Assembly (NCBI RefSeq): GCF_000959725.1
Contig: NZ_CP009322.1
Location: 1,302,001-1,366,000 of the forward strand
Origin: Burkholderia gladioli
GTDB taxonomy: Bacteria; Pseudomonadota; Gammaproteobacteria; Burkholderiales; Burkholderiaceae
Direction of reading: 5' to 3'
Length of the DNA stretch: 64,000 nucleotides
Shown here: piece by piece, positions 44,837 to 53,515 of the stretch
How the letters are laid out: every line of letters begins with the position of its first letter
Position numbering within the stretch: position 1 is the first letter of the stretch
Made by a program: the position numbers and the translations under genes
Notes under the pieces: model-generated
What the model was told of the DNA's origin: nothing
Seen by the model: the letters and a program-made list of their open reading frames with translations, nothing else
The model's database searches: none

Positions 44837-46573
44837 ATGACAATCCGTATCCCGGTCGCGTTGCTGTCGGCCGCCTGGCTGATACCAATGACCGTGTCAG
44901 CACAAGAGGCACCACGCCCAATCATTCCAGGCAACGATCAGCAAACCCGACAACAGGAAGAGGCACGAGAGCGCGAACGAGCCGTCTCCGCGCCGGGGGT
45001 ACGTTCGGCCGCGACGGCGAGCGCCGAGTTTCCCACGCTGCCATCGGAAACGCCGTGCTTTCGCATCGATCGTTTCTCCCTCGACGTCCCCGATGCGCTG
45101 CCCGCTTCCCTGAAATCGCAAGGCGCATCGGCATTGCCGATGGACCGCTTCGCCTTCGCGCGTGAGTGGCTCGCCCACTACGCTGGGCAGTGCGTCGGTA
45201 AGCAAGGTCTCGACATGCTGATCAAGGGCCTGTCGCAAGCCATCCTGGCACGCGGGTACGTCACGACGCGCGTGCTGCTGCCCGAACAGGATCTCTCCAC
45301 CGGCACGCTGAAGCTCTCGCTGATCCCCGGTGTCATCCGCCATGTGCGCTTCGCCGATGAAAAGCTCCGCGCCACCTGGAAAACCGCCTTCCCGACCGGC
45401 GACGGCGAACTATTGAACCTGCGCGACCTCGAACAGGGCCTCGAGCAGATGAAGCGCGTGACGAGCCAGGACGTGTCGATGCAGATCGTTCCCGCCGACG
45501 TGCCGGGTGAGAGCGACGTCGTACTCGACGTGAAGCGCGGCAAGCCGTGGACAGTCGTGACCTCGATCGACAACTCGGGTACGCGGGCGACCGGCCGCCT
45601 GCAGGGCAACCTGTCGCTCGGCATCGACAATCCCCTGGGCCTGAACGACATCTTCAATATCGGCGTGAGCCAGGATCTGGAGTTTGGCGACAAGCGCCTG
45701 GGCTCGCACGGCTGGAACGGTTTTTATTCGATCCCGTGGGGCTACTGGAGCGCGACGCTGTCCGCTTACACGAACACCTACTACCAGCAGATCGCCGGCG
45801 TAAACCAGACCTTCATCGCGAGCGGCAATTCGAAGACGATCGATTTCAAGCTGAACCGTGTGCTGTCACGCAGCCAGAACGATGTATTCGGCGCGCAGTT
45901 TCGCTTGTCGCGCCGGTTCGGGCAAAGCTTCATTGAAGGTACGGAAATTCCGCAGCAGCGCCGCAACAACACGTTCGTCGAACTGTGCATGACCGATCGG
46001 CACTACTTCGGTCATGCACAGTTCGACGGCACGCTCGTGTACCGGCAAGGTATTGGCGCACTCGGCGCACGGGACGACAGCCTCGCAGCCGATGGCGGCC
46101 CGACCTACCGCTACCAGATGACCGTGCTCGACGCCAACCTGTCGGTGCCGTTCGCGATCGCGCGGCAGCCGTTCCGGTACGTGACGACGTTCCACGGCCA
46201 ATACACCGGCGACACGCTGTACTACATCGACGACCTGACGATCGGCAGCCGCTACACGGTGCGAGGATTCGACGGCGAAACGATGCTGGCGGCGTCGCGC
46301 GGCTTCTATTGGCGCAACGAGCTGCAGGCGCCGATCGGGCAGAGCGGACAGGCGATCTACGTGGGCCTCGACTACGGTCGCGTGTGGGGGCCGCAGCCGA
46401 TCGTGCTGGTGGGCACGCAGCTCGCGGGCGCGGTGATCGGCATCAAGGGCAGCGTCGCGACACGCTTCGGCGCCTACGGCTACGACCTGTTCGCTGGCAC
46501 GCCGGTCTACAAGCCGTCCGGCTTCCCGACCGCGCGGATCACGGTCGGATTCCAGGCGACGGCGCAGTTCTGA
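44837..46573 (+). CDS. bcpB: BcpB, two-partner-secretion outer-membrane transporter
   Basis: A 578-residue TpsB/CdiB-type porin that exports BcpA. After the signal peptide and a charged region (about residues 22-70) comes a POTRA domain pair (about 75-220), with GQCVGKQGLDMLIKGLSQAI and ARGYVTTRVLLPEQDL. A 16-stranded barrel follows and ends in Phe. The conserved barrel motif VRGF is present in GSRYTVRGFDGE. It has its own ATG 24 bases after bcpO and is last in the operon, as expected for bcpAIOB rather than the cdiBAI order of E. coli. Confidence 0.92.
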   Translation: MTIRIPVALLSAAWLIPMTVSAQEAPRPIIPGNDQQTRQQEEARERERAVSAPGVRSAATASAEFPTLPSETPCFRIDRFSLDVPDALPASLKSQGASALPMDRFAFAREWLAHYAGQCVGKQGLDMLIKGLSQAILARGYVTTRVLLPEQDLSTGTLKLSLIPGVIRHVRFADEKLRATWKTAFPTGDGELLNLRDLEQGLEQMKRVTSQDVSMQIVPADVPGESDVVLDVKRGKPWTVVTSIDNSGTRATGRLQGNLSLGIDNPLGLNDIFNIGVSQDLEFGDKRLGSHGWNGFYSIPWGYWSATLSAYTNTYYQQIAGVNQTFIASGNSKTIDFKLNRVLSRSQNDVFGAQFRLSRRFGQSFIEGTEIPQQRRNNTFVELCMTDRHYFGHAQFDGTLVYRQGIGALGARDDSLAADGGPTYRYQMTVLDANLSVPFAIARQPFRYVTTFHGQYTGDTLYYIDDLTIGSRYTVRGFDGETMLAASRGFYWRNELQAPIGQSGQAIYVGLDYGRVWGPQPIVLVGTQLAGAVIGIKGSVATRFGAYGYDLFAGTPVYKPSGFPTARITVGFQATAQF

Positions 46574-46961
46574 TCTGACGGCGAGCGATCCCATCGTTCA
46601 AGATCGCGCCTGCCCGGCTGCACCGAGCCGGCCGCCGCCGCCCGTGGCCTGATTTTGTTATCCCCATCATTTTGTTCGATTCCGGAAAATGAAAATCAAT
46701 CCAATCCGGCATTCGCTTTATCGAATCAAATATTGGGGGAAATGATAGCTATCAGGAATGCCAGTGCGCAGTTGACGGAAAGCTTTCTAATCACTCAATC
46801 TGAACCCGTCATCTGGCCGCGATTATTTCCGTGATAACGAAATGGATAGCTCGCGGACGCCGTGCCGGCCGCGTCGGGCGGCTGACGGGTGGCCCATGTC
46901 GGCAATTCGCGCGCATTCGCGAATCATCCGTTTTTCATCGACTCCGCATTTCGAATAAATC
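46574..46961. promoter_or_regulatory. 388-base AT-richer gap between bcpB and the chitinase gene
   Basis: No gene is supported here. It contains the perfect 12-bp palindrome TGATAGCTATCA at 46743-46754 and an imperfect ATTCG/CGAAT repeat about 35 bases before it. The chitinase promoter should lie in the second half. The A+T content is higher than in flanking genes. Confidence 0.45.
46743..46754. promoter_or_regulatory. 12-bp palindrome TGATAGCTATCA
   Basis: A perfect AT-rich palindrome about 210 bases upstream of the chitinase start. It is a possible binding site of a dimeric regulator; nothing else identifies it. Confidence 0.4.
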
Positions 46962-47885
46962 ATGAAAAAATCACGGTCTCTGAAAGCAATCGTCTGCATC
47001 CTGGCTTCCATCGGTGTTTGCCTGATCGCCAATCAGGCGCACGCGCAAGCCGCCACCGGCGCCCCGATCCTGAAAGCGGCGGCGGCCTGCAATTTCAAGG
47101 TCTGGAGCCGCGGCGTCAATTACCAGAAGGGCGACATCGTGCTGTACCAGGCCAACGGCCAGTACTACAAGCTCGTCAACGTGGGCACCAACGGCAGCGA
47201 CGGCACCGATCCGACCATCAGCACCTGGTACTGGGCGCCCACCACCTGCGACGGCGGCAGCTCGCCCGGCAACGGCACCGATTTCCCGCTCAGCCGCGCG
47301 ACCTTCGAGCAGATGTTCCCGACCCGCAACAGCTTCTATACCTACGACGGCCTGATCGGCGCGCTGAAGAGCTATCCCGATTTCGCCGGCGAGGCCAGCC
47401 AGGACGTGCGCAAGCAGGAAATCGCGGCTTTCCTGGCAAACGTTTCGCATGAAACGGGCGGCCTGGTGTACATCCGCGAATCGAACCAGGCGAACTGGAA
47501 CAGCTACTGCAGCAGCGGCAATTGCGGCGGCAAGCAGTATTACGGCCGTGGCCCGATGCAACTGAGCTGGGACTACAACTACAAGGCCGCCGGCGATGCG
47601 CTGGGCCTGAACCTGCTCGGCAACCCGGATTGGGTGGCCACCGACGCGACGATCTCCTGGGCCACCGCGATCTGGTTCTGGATGACGCAATCGGGCGCCG
47701 GCACCATGACACCGCACCAGGCCATGGCCAGCGGCCGCGGCTTCGGCGAGACGATCCGCTCGATCAATGGCTCGCTCGAGTGCAACGGGCGCAATCCGGC
47801 CCAGGTGCAGAGCCGGGTCGATGCCTACAAGCGCTTCGTCGGCCTACTCGGCACGACCACCGGCAGCGGCCCGACCGGCTGCTGA
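46962..47885 (+). CDS. Secreted GH19 chitinase with N-terminal chitin-binding module
   Basis: A 307-residue secreted enzyme that hydrolyses chitin. The signal peptide (about residues 1-29) is followed by a CBM5/12-like module (CNFKVWSRGVNYQKGDIV to WYWAPTTC, about 43-95), a Gly/Ser linker, and a GH19 catalytic domain (about 105-298). The acid catalyst is probably Glu164 in the family motif SHETGG. YGRGPMQLSW is also typical. No clear ribosome site is seen before the ATG. GH19 chitinases act on fungal or insect chitin and sometimes on related cell-wall polymers. It is not obviously tied to the CDI operon upstream. Confidence 0.9.
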   Translation: MKKSRSLKAIVCILASIGVCLIANQAHAQAATGAPILKAAAACNFKVWSRGVNYQKGDIVLYQANGQYYKLVNVGTNGSDGTDPTISTWYWAPTTCDGGSSPGNGTDFPLSRATFEQMFPTRNSFYTYDGLIGALKSYPDFAGEASQDVRKQEIAAFLANVSHETGGLVYIRESNQANWNSYCSSGNCGGKQYYGRGPMQLSWDYNYKAAGDALGLNLLGNPDWVATDATISWATAIWFWMTQSGAGTMTPHQAMASGRGFGETIRSINGSLECNGRNPAQVQSRVDAYKRFVGLLGTTTGSGPTGC

Positions 47886-47903
47886 GGCGAATCTCCGGCG
47901 AGC

Positions 47904-47925
47904 GGCGCCGCATTCGCGCGGCGCC
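47904..47925 (+). terminator. Hairpin after the chitinase gene
   Basis: A perfect 8-bp stem GGCGCCGC / GCGGCGCC with loop ATTCGC, 18 bases past the chitinase stop. No T-tract follows, so termination would need help from Rho. Confidence 0.45.
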
Positions 47926-48100
47926 CGCCAGCCGGTTACGGGTAGCAGATACAGGGCCGGGCTGCTTGCAGCGCCGGCCCTTCGTCCGTCATGGCGCGCC
48001 GCGGCGATCTTGCGGTTCGTGACAAGTCGTTGACGGTCGCGCCGATTTTCAATAAAAAGGGATCGCTGAAGCCACCGTGTCCATTTCCCACCGGGCCACC

Positions 48101-48871
48101 ATGACAACGACTCGAGGCATCTTCGTCGCGACACCCGCTTATGGTTCGAGCTGCTTCATGCCTTACGTGAACGGCCTGCTGTCGCTGCAGCGTGCCTGCC
48201 TGGAAGCCGGCATCGCCTTCGAATTCTTCTACGTGAGCGGGACCGCGCTGCTGCACGAGCAGCGCAACGTGCTGATCCAGCGCTTCCTCGGCGAATCGAC
48301 GCTCTCGCACCTGCTCTTCGTCGACGCCGACGTCGGCTTCGAGGGCCGCGACGTGCTGCGCATGTTCGAGCTGGGGGCCGAGATCGCGATCGGCCCGTAT
48401 CCGGCCAAGCAGATCAACTGGGAGGCGGTGGTGGAGACGGCGCGGCGCCGTCCCGAACTGTCTGCGCAGCAGGTCGCGCGGGTGGCGGCCGATTATCGGC
48501 ACACCGTCTTCGCGATCGGCGAGGGCGCCTTGAGCCAGGGCGAGCGGCCGGTCGAGGTATCGGCGGGCGGCGCCGGCATGATGATGATCGAGCGCGCCGT
48601 GTTCGGTCGGCTCGCCAGTGCCTATCCCGACAAGCGTGTCGTGATCCCCTCGAACTACCGGCATCTCCTGCCGCATTCGACGCACCTGCACGAGCACTTC
48701 GAATTCCTGCATGCGCCCGACGACGGGCGCCCCTTGTCCGAGGACCTGTCGTTCTGCCGGAAATGGCGCGACCTGGGCGGGGCGATCTATGCCTGCCCCT
48801 GGTTCCATACCACGCATACCGGCAGCTACGCGTTCGACGGCGACCTGCCGGCGCTGCTCGGGAGTCTCTGA
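48101..48871 (+). CDS. Glycosyltransferase-like protein (GT-A fold candidate)
   Basis: A 256-residue protein with no signal or membrane helix. The N-terminus (GIFVATPAYGSSCFMPYV) and the segment LLFVDADVGFEGRDVLRMF carry a DxD-type motif of GT-A glycosyltransferases; GGAGMMMIERAVF and HTTHTGSYAFDGDL fit such enzymes too. The sugar and acceptor are unknown. The ATG at 48101 was taken, as family similarity begins at once; a GTG at 48077 is in frame. It stands alone between the chitinase and a convergent chemoreceptor gene. Confidence 0.72.
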   Translation: MTTTRGIFVATPAYGSSCFMPYVNGLLSLQRACLEAGIAFEFFYVSGTALLHEQRNVLIQRFLGESTLSHLLFVDADVGFEGRDVLRMFELGAEIAIGPYPAKQINWEAVVETARRRPELSAQQVARVAADYRHTVFAIGEGALSQGERPVEVSAGGAGMMMIERAVFGRLASAYPDKRVVIPSNYRHLLPHSTHLHEHFEFLHAPDDGRPLSEDLSFCRKWRDLGGAIYACPWFHTTHTGSYAFDGDLPALLGSL

Positions 48872-48935
48872 GGCGGGGTTAGCGCAGGCCGATCGTGCCT
48901 GCCGCGCCCGACGGCGAGCCCGGCTCGCGCCAGAC

Positions 48936-50471
48936 TCAGGCGAGCCGGAACACCGATACCGCCGAACGCAGCCTGCCGGCCTGCTCGTCCAGCGAGGTGG
49001 CCGCGGCCGCCGCCTGCTCGACCAGCGCCGCGTTCTGCTGCGTGACCTCGTCCATCTGCGTGACCGCACGGCTCACCTGGTCGATGCCCGTGCTCTGCTC
49101 GGCGGAGGCCGCCGAGATCTCGCCGATGATGTCCGCCACCTGCCCGATCGAACGGTCGATCTCGTTCATCCGTTCGCCGGCCAGTTGCACCAGCCGGTTG
49201 CCGTCGCCCACCTTGTCGACCGACACCTGAATCAGTTCCTTGATGTCCTTGGCGGCCGAGGCGCTGCGTTGCGCCAGCGAGCGCACCTCGGCGGCCACCA
49301 CCGCGAAACCGCGGCCTTCCTCGCCGGCGCGCGCCGCCTCGACGGCCGCGTTGAGCGCGAGGATGTTGGTCTGGAACGCGATGCTCTCGATCACCGAGGT
49401 GATGTCGGCGATCCGCGCGGACTGCTCGGCGATGCTCGACATCGTATCGACCACCTGGCGCACCGCCTCGCCGCCGAGCGAGGTCGCCTCGGTGGCGCTG
49501 CCCACCAGGCCGTTGGCATGCCGCGCGTTGTCGGCATTCTGCTTCACCGTGCCGGTGATCTGCTCCATGCTGGCCGCGGTTTCCTGCAGCGAGGCGGCCT
49601 GCTGCTCGGTGCGCTGGGACAGGTCGAGGTTGCCCTGGGCGATCTCGCCGGCGCCATGCGCGATCGCCTGGCTGGCGGTGTGGATCTCGGCGATCATCGC
49701 CGCCAGGCGCTCGCGCATCTCGGCCAGCGTGGCGATCAGGCTGCCCGGCGCGGCGCGCGAGACGTCGAACTCGAGCTGCAACTGGCCGTTGGCGATGTGG
49801 GTGGCGATCTCGGTGGCATGGGCCGGCTCGCCGCCGAGCGTGCGACGCACGCTGCGCACCATCATGTAGGCGATCGCCGAGACGAGCAGGGCGATCAGCA
49901 CCGTGATCGCGGCGAGCAGGCCGGCGATCCGGTAGTAGGCCCGATCGATATCGTCATAGAAGAAGCCGGTGCCGACCAGCCAGTTCCACTCGGGAATCCG
50001 CACCACGCCCTGCAGCTTCGGCTCCGGTTCGGTGTTGGCGTTGCGCTTGATCAGCAGGTCGACCAGCGCGAAATGCGACTTCGCCAGCGCGGCGGCATAG
50101 GCCTCGCGATCGCTCAGGCCGCTGGCGGTGTGGTTGTCGGTGCTGCGCTTGCCGACGAAGTCGGGGTTGATGTGGACCAGGTTGACATTGTCGGCATCCT
50201 TGACCCAGTAGTAGCTCTTCTGGTCGACGTTCAGCGCGGCCAGCGCGTCGCGCGCGCCTTGTCGTGCCTGCTCGGCACTGAGTTGGCCGCGCGCCTGCCG
50301 CTGGCGGTAGCTGTCGACCAGATGCTCGGCCTTGCTCAGCAGGATCACGATCTGGTCGCCGCGGCTGTCGATCATGGCCTCGCGCATCACGCTCAGCGCG
50401 GTGGCGGCCATCAGGAGGATCCCGGCCAGCGCCGCGATCACGAGTACCGACAGTTTGGTGGACAGCTTCAT
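48936..50471 (-). CDS. Methyl-accepting chemotaxis protein with single Cache sensor
   Basis: A 511-residue chemoreceptor. A first transmembrane helix (about residues 8-30) and a second (about 185-208) frame a periplasmic Cache_2-type sensor ([21 protein letters not shown]). HAMP-like sequence follows, then a long cytoplasmic coiled coil with the CheA-contacting hairpin ([20 protein letters not shown]). It would pass ligand signals to CheA/CheW. No C-terminal NWETF-type tether is present (end VSVFRLA). Cache_2 receptors of this form often sense small organic acids; the ligand is not known here. Confidence 0.92.
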   Translation of the reverse strand: MKLSTKLSVLVIAALAGILLMAATALSVMREAMIDSRGDQIVILLSKAEHLVDSYRQRQARGQLSAEQARQGARDALAALNVDQKSYYWVKDADNVNLVHINPDFVGKRSTDNHTASGLSDREAYAAALAKSHFALVDLLIKRNANTEPEPKLQGVVRIPEWNWLVGTGFFYDDIDRAYYRIAGLLAAITVLIALLVSAIAYMMVRSVRRTLGGEPAHATEIATHIANGQLQLEFDVSRAAPGSLIATLAEMRERLAAMIAEIHTASQAIAHGAGEIAQGNLDLSQRTEQQAASLQETAASMEQITGTVKQNADNARHANGLVGSATEATSLGGEAVRQVVDTMSSIAEQSARIADITSVIESIAFQTNILALNAAVEAARAGEEGRGFAVVAAEVRSLAQRSASAAKDIKELIQVSVDKVGDGNRLVQLAGERMNEIDRSIGQVADIIGEISAASAEQSTGIDQVSRAVTQMDEVTQQNAALVEQAAAAATSLDEQAGRLRSAVSVFRLA

Positions 50472-50627
50472 GCGTTCACGCCTCGCCTGGATGATGTGGT
50501 CAGCTTCTATAACGACCCGGAGGCGAGGCGCCTTGAGACTTGGCGATCCTATGTAAACCCGTACTGGGCGCGGGAAATGGCGATTTCTCCTTAGACGTAT
50601 GACGAAGGTGGACCGGTTTGTCCAGTC

Positions 50628-51083
50628 TCAGGACGCGGCTTGCCGGCGCCGTATCCAGCGCGCCTCGAGCGACCACGCGCCGCCGCCCGACAAGACGATC
50701 GACAGCGCCACGGCGCCCATCAGCACCGGATATTCGATGCCGCGTTCGAGCCAGGGCCAGGTGGGGCCGAGCACCCAGGCGATGCCGATCATCTCGGCGC
50801 AGATCGCGCAGGCCACGGCGCGCGTGCCGAGCCCGAGCATGAGCAGCACCGCGCCCGCGGTCTCGATCAACATCACCAGCACGGCGAGCTGCTCGGCGAA
50901 GGGCAGGCCGGCGCCGTCGCGGATCAGGCGGATCGAATTCGCCATCGGATCGGCCATCGCGCCGTGCGCGGTATGCAGCAGCTTCGGCAGGCCGTGGGTG
51001 AGCAGGATCGCGCCGAGCGAGATGCGCAGCACGGCGCGCGCGCCGTCGGAGGACGGCGAGGGGGAGGTGGGGGTGGTCGGCAT
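50628..51083 (-). CDS. DoxX family membrane protein
   Basis: A 151-residue protein with four predicted membrane helices and the DoxX family start RAVLRISLGAILLTHGLPKLL. Members are small inner-membrane proteins linked to redox stress or quinone metabolism, mostly uncharacterised. It lies 81 bases after the tautomerase gene on the same strand and may share its transcript. Confidence 0.85.
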   Translation of the reverse strand: MPTTPTSPSPSSDGARAVLRISLGAILLTHGLPKLLHTAHGAMADPMANSIRLIRDGAGLPFAEQLAVLVMLIETAGAVLLMLGLGTRAVACAICAEMIGIAWVLGPTWPWLERGIEYPVLMGAVALSIVLSGGGAWSLEARWIRRRQAAS

Positions 51084-51164
51084 CGACGGCTCCAGGCGAG
51101 GCGAGCATGGCGGGCGCGCCGGGATGACGGCGCGCCCGCCATGGCGATCTGCGGCTCGGAATGC

Positions 51165-51386
51165 TCAGGCGGGCTGCTTGGGCGGGATGCCCATCTTCGC
51201 CAGCGTCAGCGTCTCGTCGGCGCGGCCCCAGCCGCCATCGACGACCTCGTCGACGAGCACCATCGAATACGGGCGCACGCCCTCGCCGAAGTATTCGACG
51301 AACATCGCGGTGGTGCGGTGAATGATCTCCTCCTTGGTGGCGGCATCGAGGATTCCTTCGGGGAACTTGAAATTGGCGAATGGCAT
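51165..51386 (-). CDS. Small tautomerase-superfamily protein
   Basis: A 73-residue protein that begins MPFANFKFPEG, giving the N-terminal catalytic proline (Pro2 before Met removal) of the 4-oxalocrotonate tautomerase superfamily. The segments ATKEEIIHRTTAMFVEYFGEG and SMVLVDEVVDGGWGRADETL match the family. Such enzymes move protons between keto and enol forms of small acids. The substrate is unknown. It lies between the SDR and DoxX genes on the same strand. Confidence 0.88.
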   Translation of the reverse strand: MPFANFKFPEGILDAATKEEIIHRTTAMFVEYFGEGVRPYSMVLVDEVVDGGWGRADETLTLAKMGIPPKQPA

Positions 51387-51481
51387 GGTGGCAGTCCGGA
51401 TGGGTGGGCCGATCGCTCGGCCGGGATGCCGCGCGAGGCGCGCGGCGTGGAAGGTGCGCGGCGGATCGGGCCGCCGCGCGT

Positions 51482-51530
51482 CGAAGCAGTCGAGACAGTC
51501 GAGACAGTCGAGACAGTCGAGACAGTCGAA
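51482..51530. repeat. Short tandem repeat, 9-bp unit CGAGACAGT
   Basis: Four perfect copies of CGAGACAGT (51491-51526) are preceded by one variant copy CGAAGCAGT (51482-51490). The array abuts the stop codon of the SDR gene (51531) in a non-coding gap. It is a simple-sequence tract that could vary in length by slippage. Confidence 0.85.
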
Positions 51531-52271
51531 TCAGGCGTAACCGCCGTTCACGCGCAGCACCTGGGCATTGACCCAGGCGCCGTCGGGGCCGGCCAGGAAG
51601 GACACCGCCGAGGCGATGTCCTCCGGTTCGCCGAGCCGCTCGAGCGGCGCGAGCTTGGCCAGCTTGGCGACCTGCTCGTCGGTCTTGCCGTTGAAGAACA
51701 GCTCGGTGGCCACCGGCCCCGGCGACACCACGTTGGCGGTGATGCCGCGTCCGCGCAGCTCGTTGGCGAGCACGCGCACCAGGCCCTCGACGCCGGCCTT
51801 GCTGGCGATATACGGCCCGTAGCCGGGGAACGAGAGCGCGATCACGCTGGTGGACAGCGCGATGATCCGGCCGCCGCGCTGCATGCGCCTGGCCGCCTGG
51901 GCCAGCACCAGGAAGGTGCCGCGCAGGTTGGTGGCGATGGTGCGATCGAAGGCCTCGAGCTGCTCGGTGTCGATGGCCGCCATCGACATCACGCCGGCGC
52001 TGTTGACCACCACGTCGACGCTGCCGAAACGCTCGACGGTGGTGTCGAACAGGCGCGCGACATCGGCCTCGCTGGCCACGTCGCCCTGCACGGCGACGGC
52101 GGTGCCGCCGGCCTCGACGATCGCGCCTACGGTTTCCTGCGCCGCCGCCGCGTTGCCGGCGTAATTGACGACCACGGCGAAGCCGTCGGCGGCCAGGCGG
52201 GTGGCGATGGCGCGCCCGATGCCGCGCGAGCCGCCGGTGACGATCGCGGCGCGGGTGGGGGATGCATTCAT
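51531..52271 (-). CDS. Short-chain dehydrogenase/reductase
   Basis: A 246-residue NAD(P)-dependent oxidoreductase of the classical SDR type. TGGSRGIG forms the cofactor turn near residue 12, NSAGV the central motif, and YIASK (Tyr154/Lys158) the catalytic pair. The C-terminal NAQVLRVNGGYA is typical of 3-oxoacyl reductase-like SDRs. It is divergent from a LysR regulator with 209 bases between starts, and is followed by the tautomerase and DoxX genes, so it may lead a small stress or xenobiotic-response operon. Confidence 0.88.
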   Translation of the reverse strand: MNASPTRAAIVTGGSRGIGRAIATRLAADGFAVVVNYAGNAAAAQETVGAIVEAGGTAVAVQGDVASEADVARLFDTTVERFGSVDVVVNSAGVMSMAAIDTEQLEAFDRTIATNLRGTFLVLAQAARRMQRGGRIIALSTSVIALSFPGYGPYIASKAGVEGLVRVLANELRGRGITANVVSPGPVATELFFNGKTDEQVAKLAKLAPLERLGEPEDIASAVSFLAGPDGAWVNAQVLRVNGGYA

Positions 52272-52480
52272 GCTTGGGCTCCTGGGTTCGAGAGGGCTGG
52301 CTTGCCCGTCAGGAATGCATTCTTCGCCTTTTCCGCGCCCCGATAAATCCACGCGGCTTGCGAACACAATTCAACCGGCATCAATAATTGCGCGGTCATT
52401 TGGGGGGAATTACGGCAATTTCTCGGTGACGATGCTGATAAAGTGACGCTCACATTCAACCCGAATCAACAATCGCGCCC
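52272..52480. promoter_or_regulatory. Divergent SDR/LysR control region
   Basis: This 209-base gap is AT-richer in its second half (around 52360-52460) and should contain both promoters and the LysR binding site. The pattern ATCAATAATTGCGCGGTCATTT near 52380 is a plausible area, but no exact LysR box can be fixed by eye. Confidence 0.4.
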
Positions 52481-53386
52481 ATGGACCGTCTCGATACCCT
52501 GCAGTTGTTCACCCGGATCGTGGAGACGGGCAGCTTCAGCCGCTCGGCCGACATGCTCGGGATTCCCCGCGCCAGCGCGACCCACGCGATCAAGCAGTTG
52601 GAGGCGCGGCTCGGCACGCGCCTGCTGGAGCGCACCACGCGCCAGGTGCGGCCCACGCCGGACGGCAGCGCGTTCTACGAGCGCTGCGTGCTGGTGCTCA
52701 CCGAGCTCGACGATGCCGAAGCCTCGCTGCGGCAGGTGGCCTCGAATCCGCGCGGGGTGCTGCGCGTGGACATGCACGGCACGCACGCCACCACGATCGT
52801 GATCCCGCGCATCGACGACTTCCATCGCCGCTATCCCGAGATCGAGCTGGTGGTCAGCAGCGGCGACCGGCTGGTCGACCTGGTGCGCGAGGGCGTCGAC
52901 TGCGTGGTGCGCGGCGGCCGCCCGCACGATTCGTCGCTGGTCGCGCGGCGGCTCGCGATGATGCCGCAGGTGATCTGCGCGAGCCCGGCCTACCTGGCGG
53001 AATTCGGCATGCCGAAACATCCCGACGAGCTGCCCGGGCACCGCGCGGTGCGCTTCTTCTCGAGCAACGGCAACATCGACTACCCGTTCTCGCTGGTGGT
53101 GGACGGCGAGGTGCGCGACTACGACATCGGCGGCTGGATCTCGGTCAACGACGCGGAGAACTACGTGGTGGCCGCCGAGCGTGGCTGCGGGTTGATCCAG
53201 GTGCCGCGCTTCCACCTCGAGGGCGCCTTGCGCGACGGGCGGCTGGTGGAGGTGCTGCCCGAGTGGCGCAGCCCGGACCTGCCGCTCACGGCGCTGTACC
53301 CGTATCGGCGGCAGCTCTCGCCGCGCGTGCGCGTGTTCGTCGACTGGCTGCGCGAGATCTACACCGAGCTGTTCGGCCCGGCCTGA
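52481..53386 (+). CDS. LysR-family regulator
   Basis: A 301-residue regulator. Helix-turn-helix at about residues 5-62 (LQLFTRIVETGSFSRSADML, then IPRASATHAIKQLEARLGT) and an effector domain from about 92. The LDTLQLFTRIVETGSFS opening is typical of the group that controls neighbouring SDR or oxidoreductase genes. It faces away from the SDR gene and probably controls it. Confidence 0.9.
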   Translation: MDRLDTLQLFTRIVETGSFSRSADMLGIPRASATHAIKQLEARLGTRLLERTTRQVRPTPDGSAFYERCVLVLTELDDAEASLRQVASNPRGVLRVDMHGTHATTIVIPRIDDFHRRYPEIELVVSSGDRLVDLVREGVDCVVRGGRPHDSSLVARRLAMMPQVICASPAYLAEFGMPKHPDELPGHRAVRFFSSNGNIDYPFSLVVDGEVRDYDIGGWISVNDAENYVVAAERGCGLIQVPRFHLEGALRDGRLVEVLPEWRSPDLPLTALYPYRRQLSPRVRVFVDWLREIYTELFGPA

Positions 53387-53515
53387 GGGCGCGGCGGGCC
53401 GGCGGCGGCCTTATTCCCGGCGCGTTTTAGCATCGAAAGAATCGGACTTTGGCGGCCCCGGTCGCGCGGATAAGATCGCGGCTCCCGCAGCCTGAGCGTT
53501 CCGCGCACGACAATA

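Noticed and set aside
33913..46961. The CDI region as a mobile element with transposase ends
   Set aside because: The AT-rich DNA suggests exchange, but I found no transposase, integrase, tRNA gene or flanking direct repeat.
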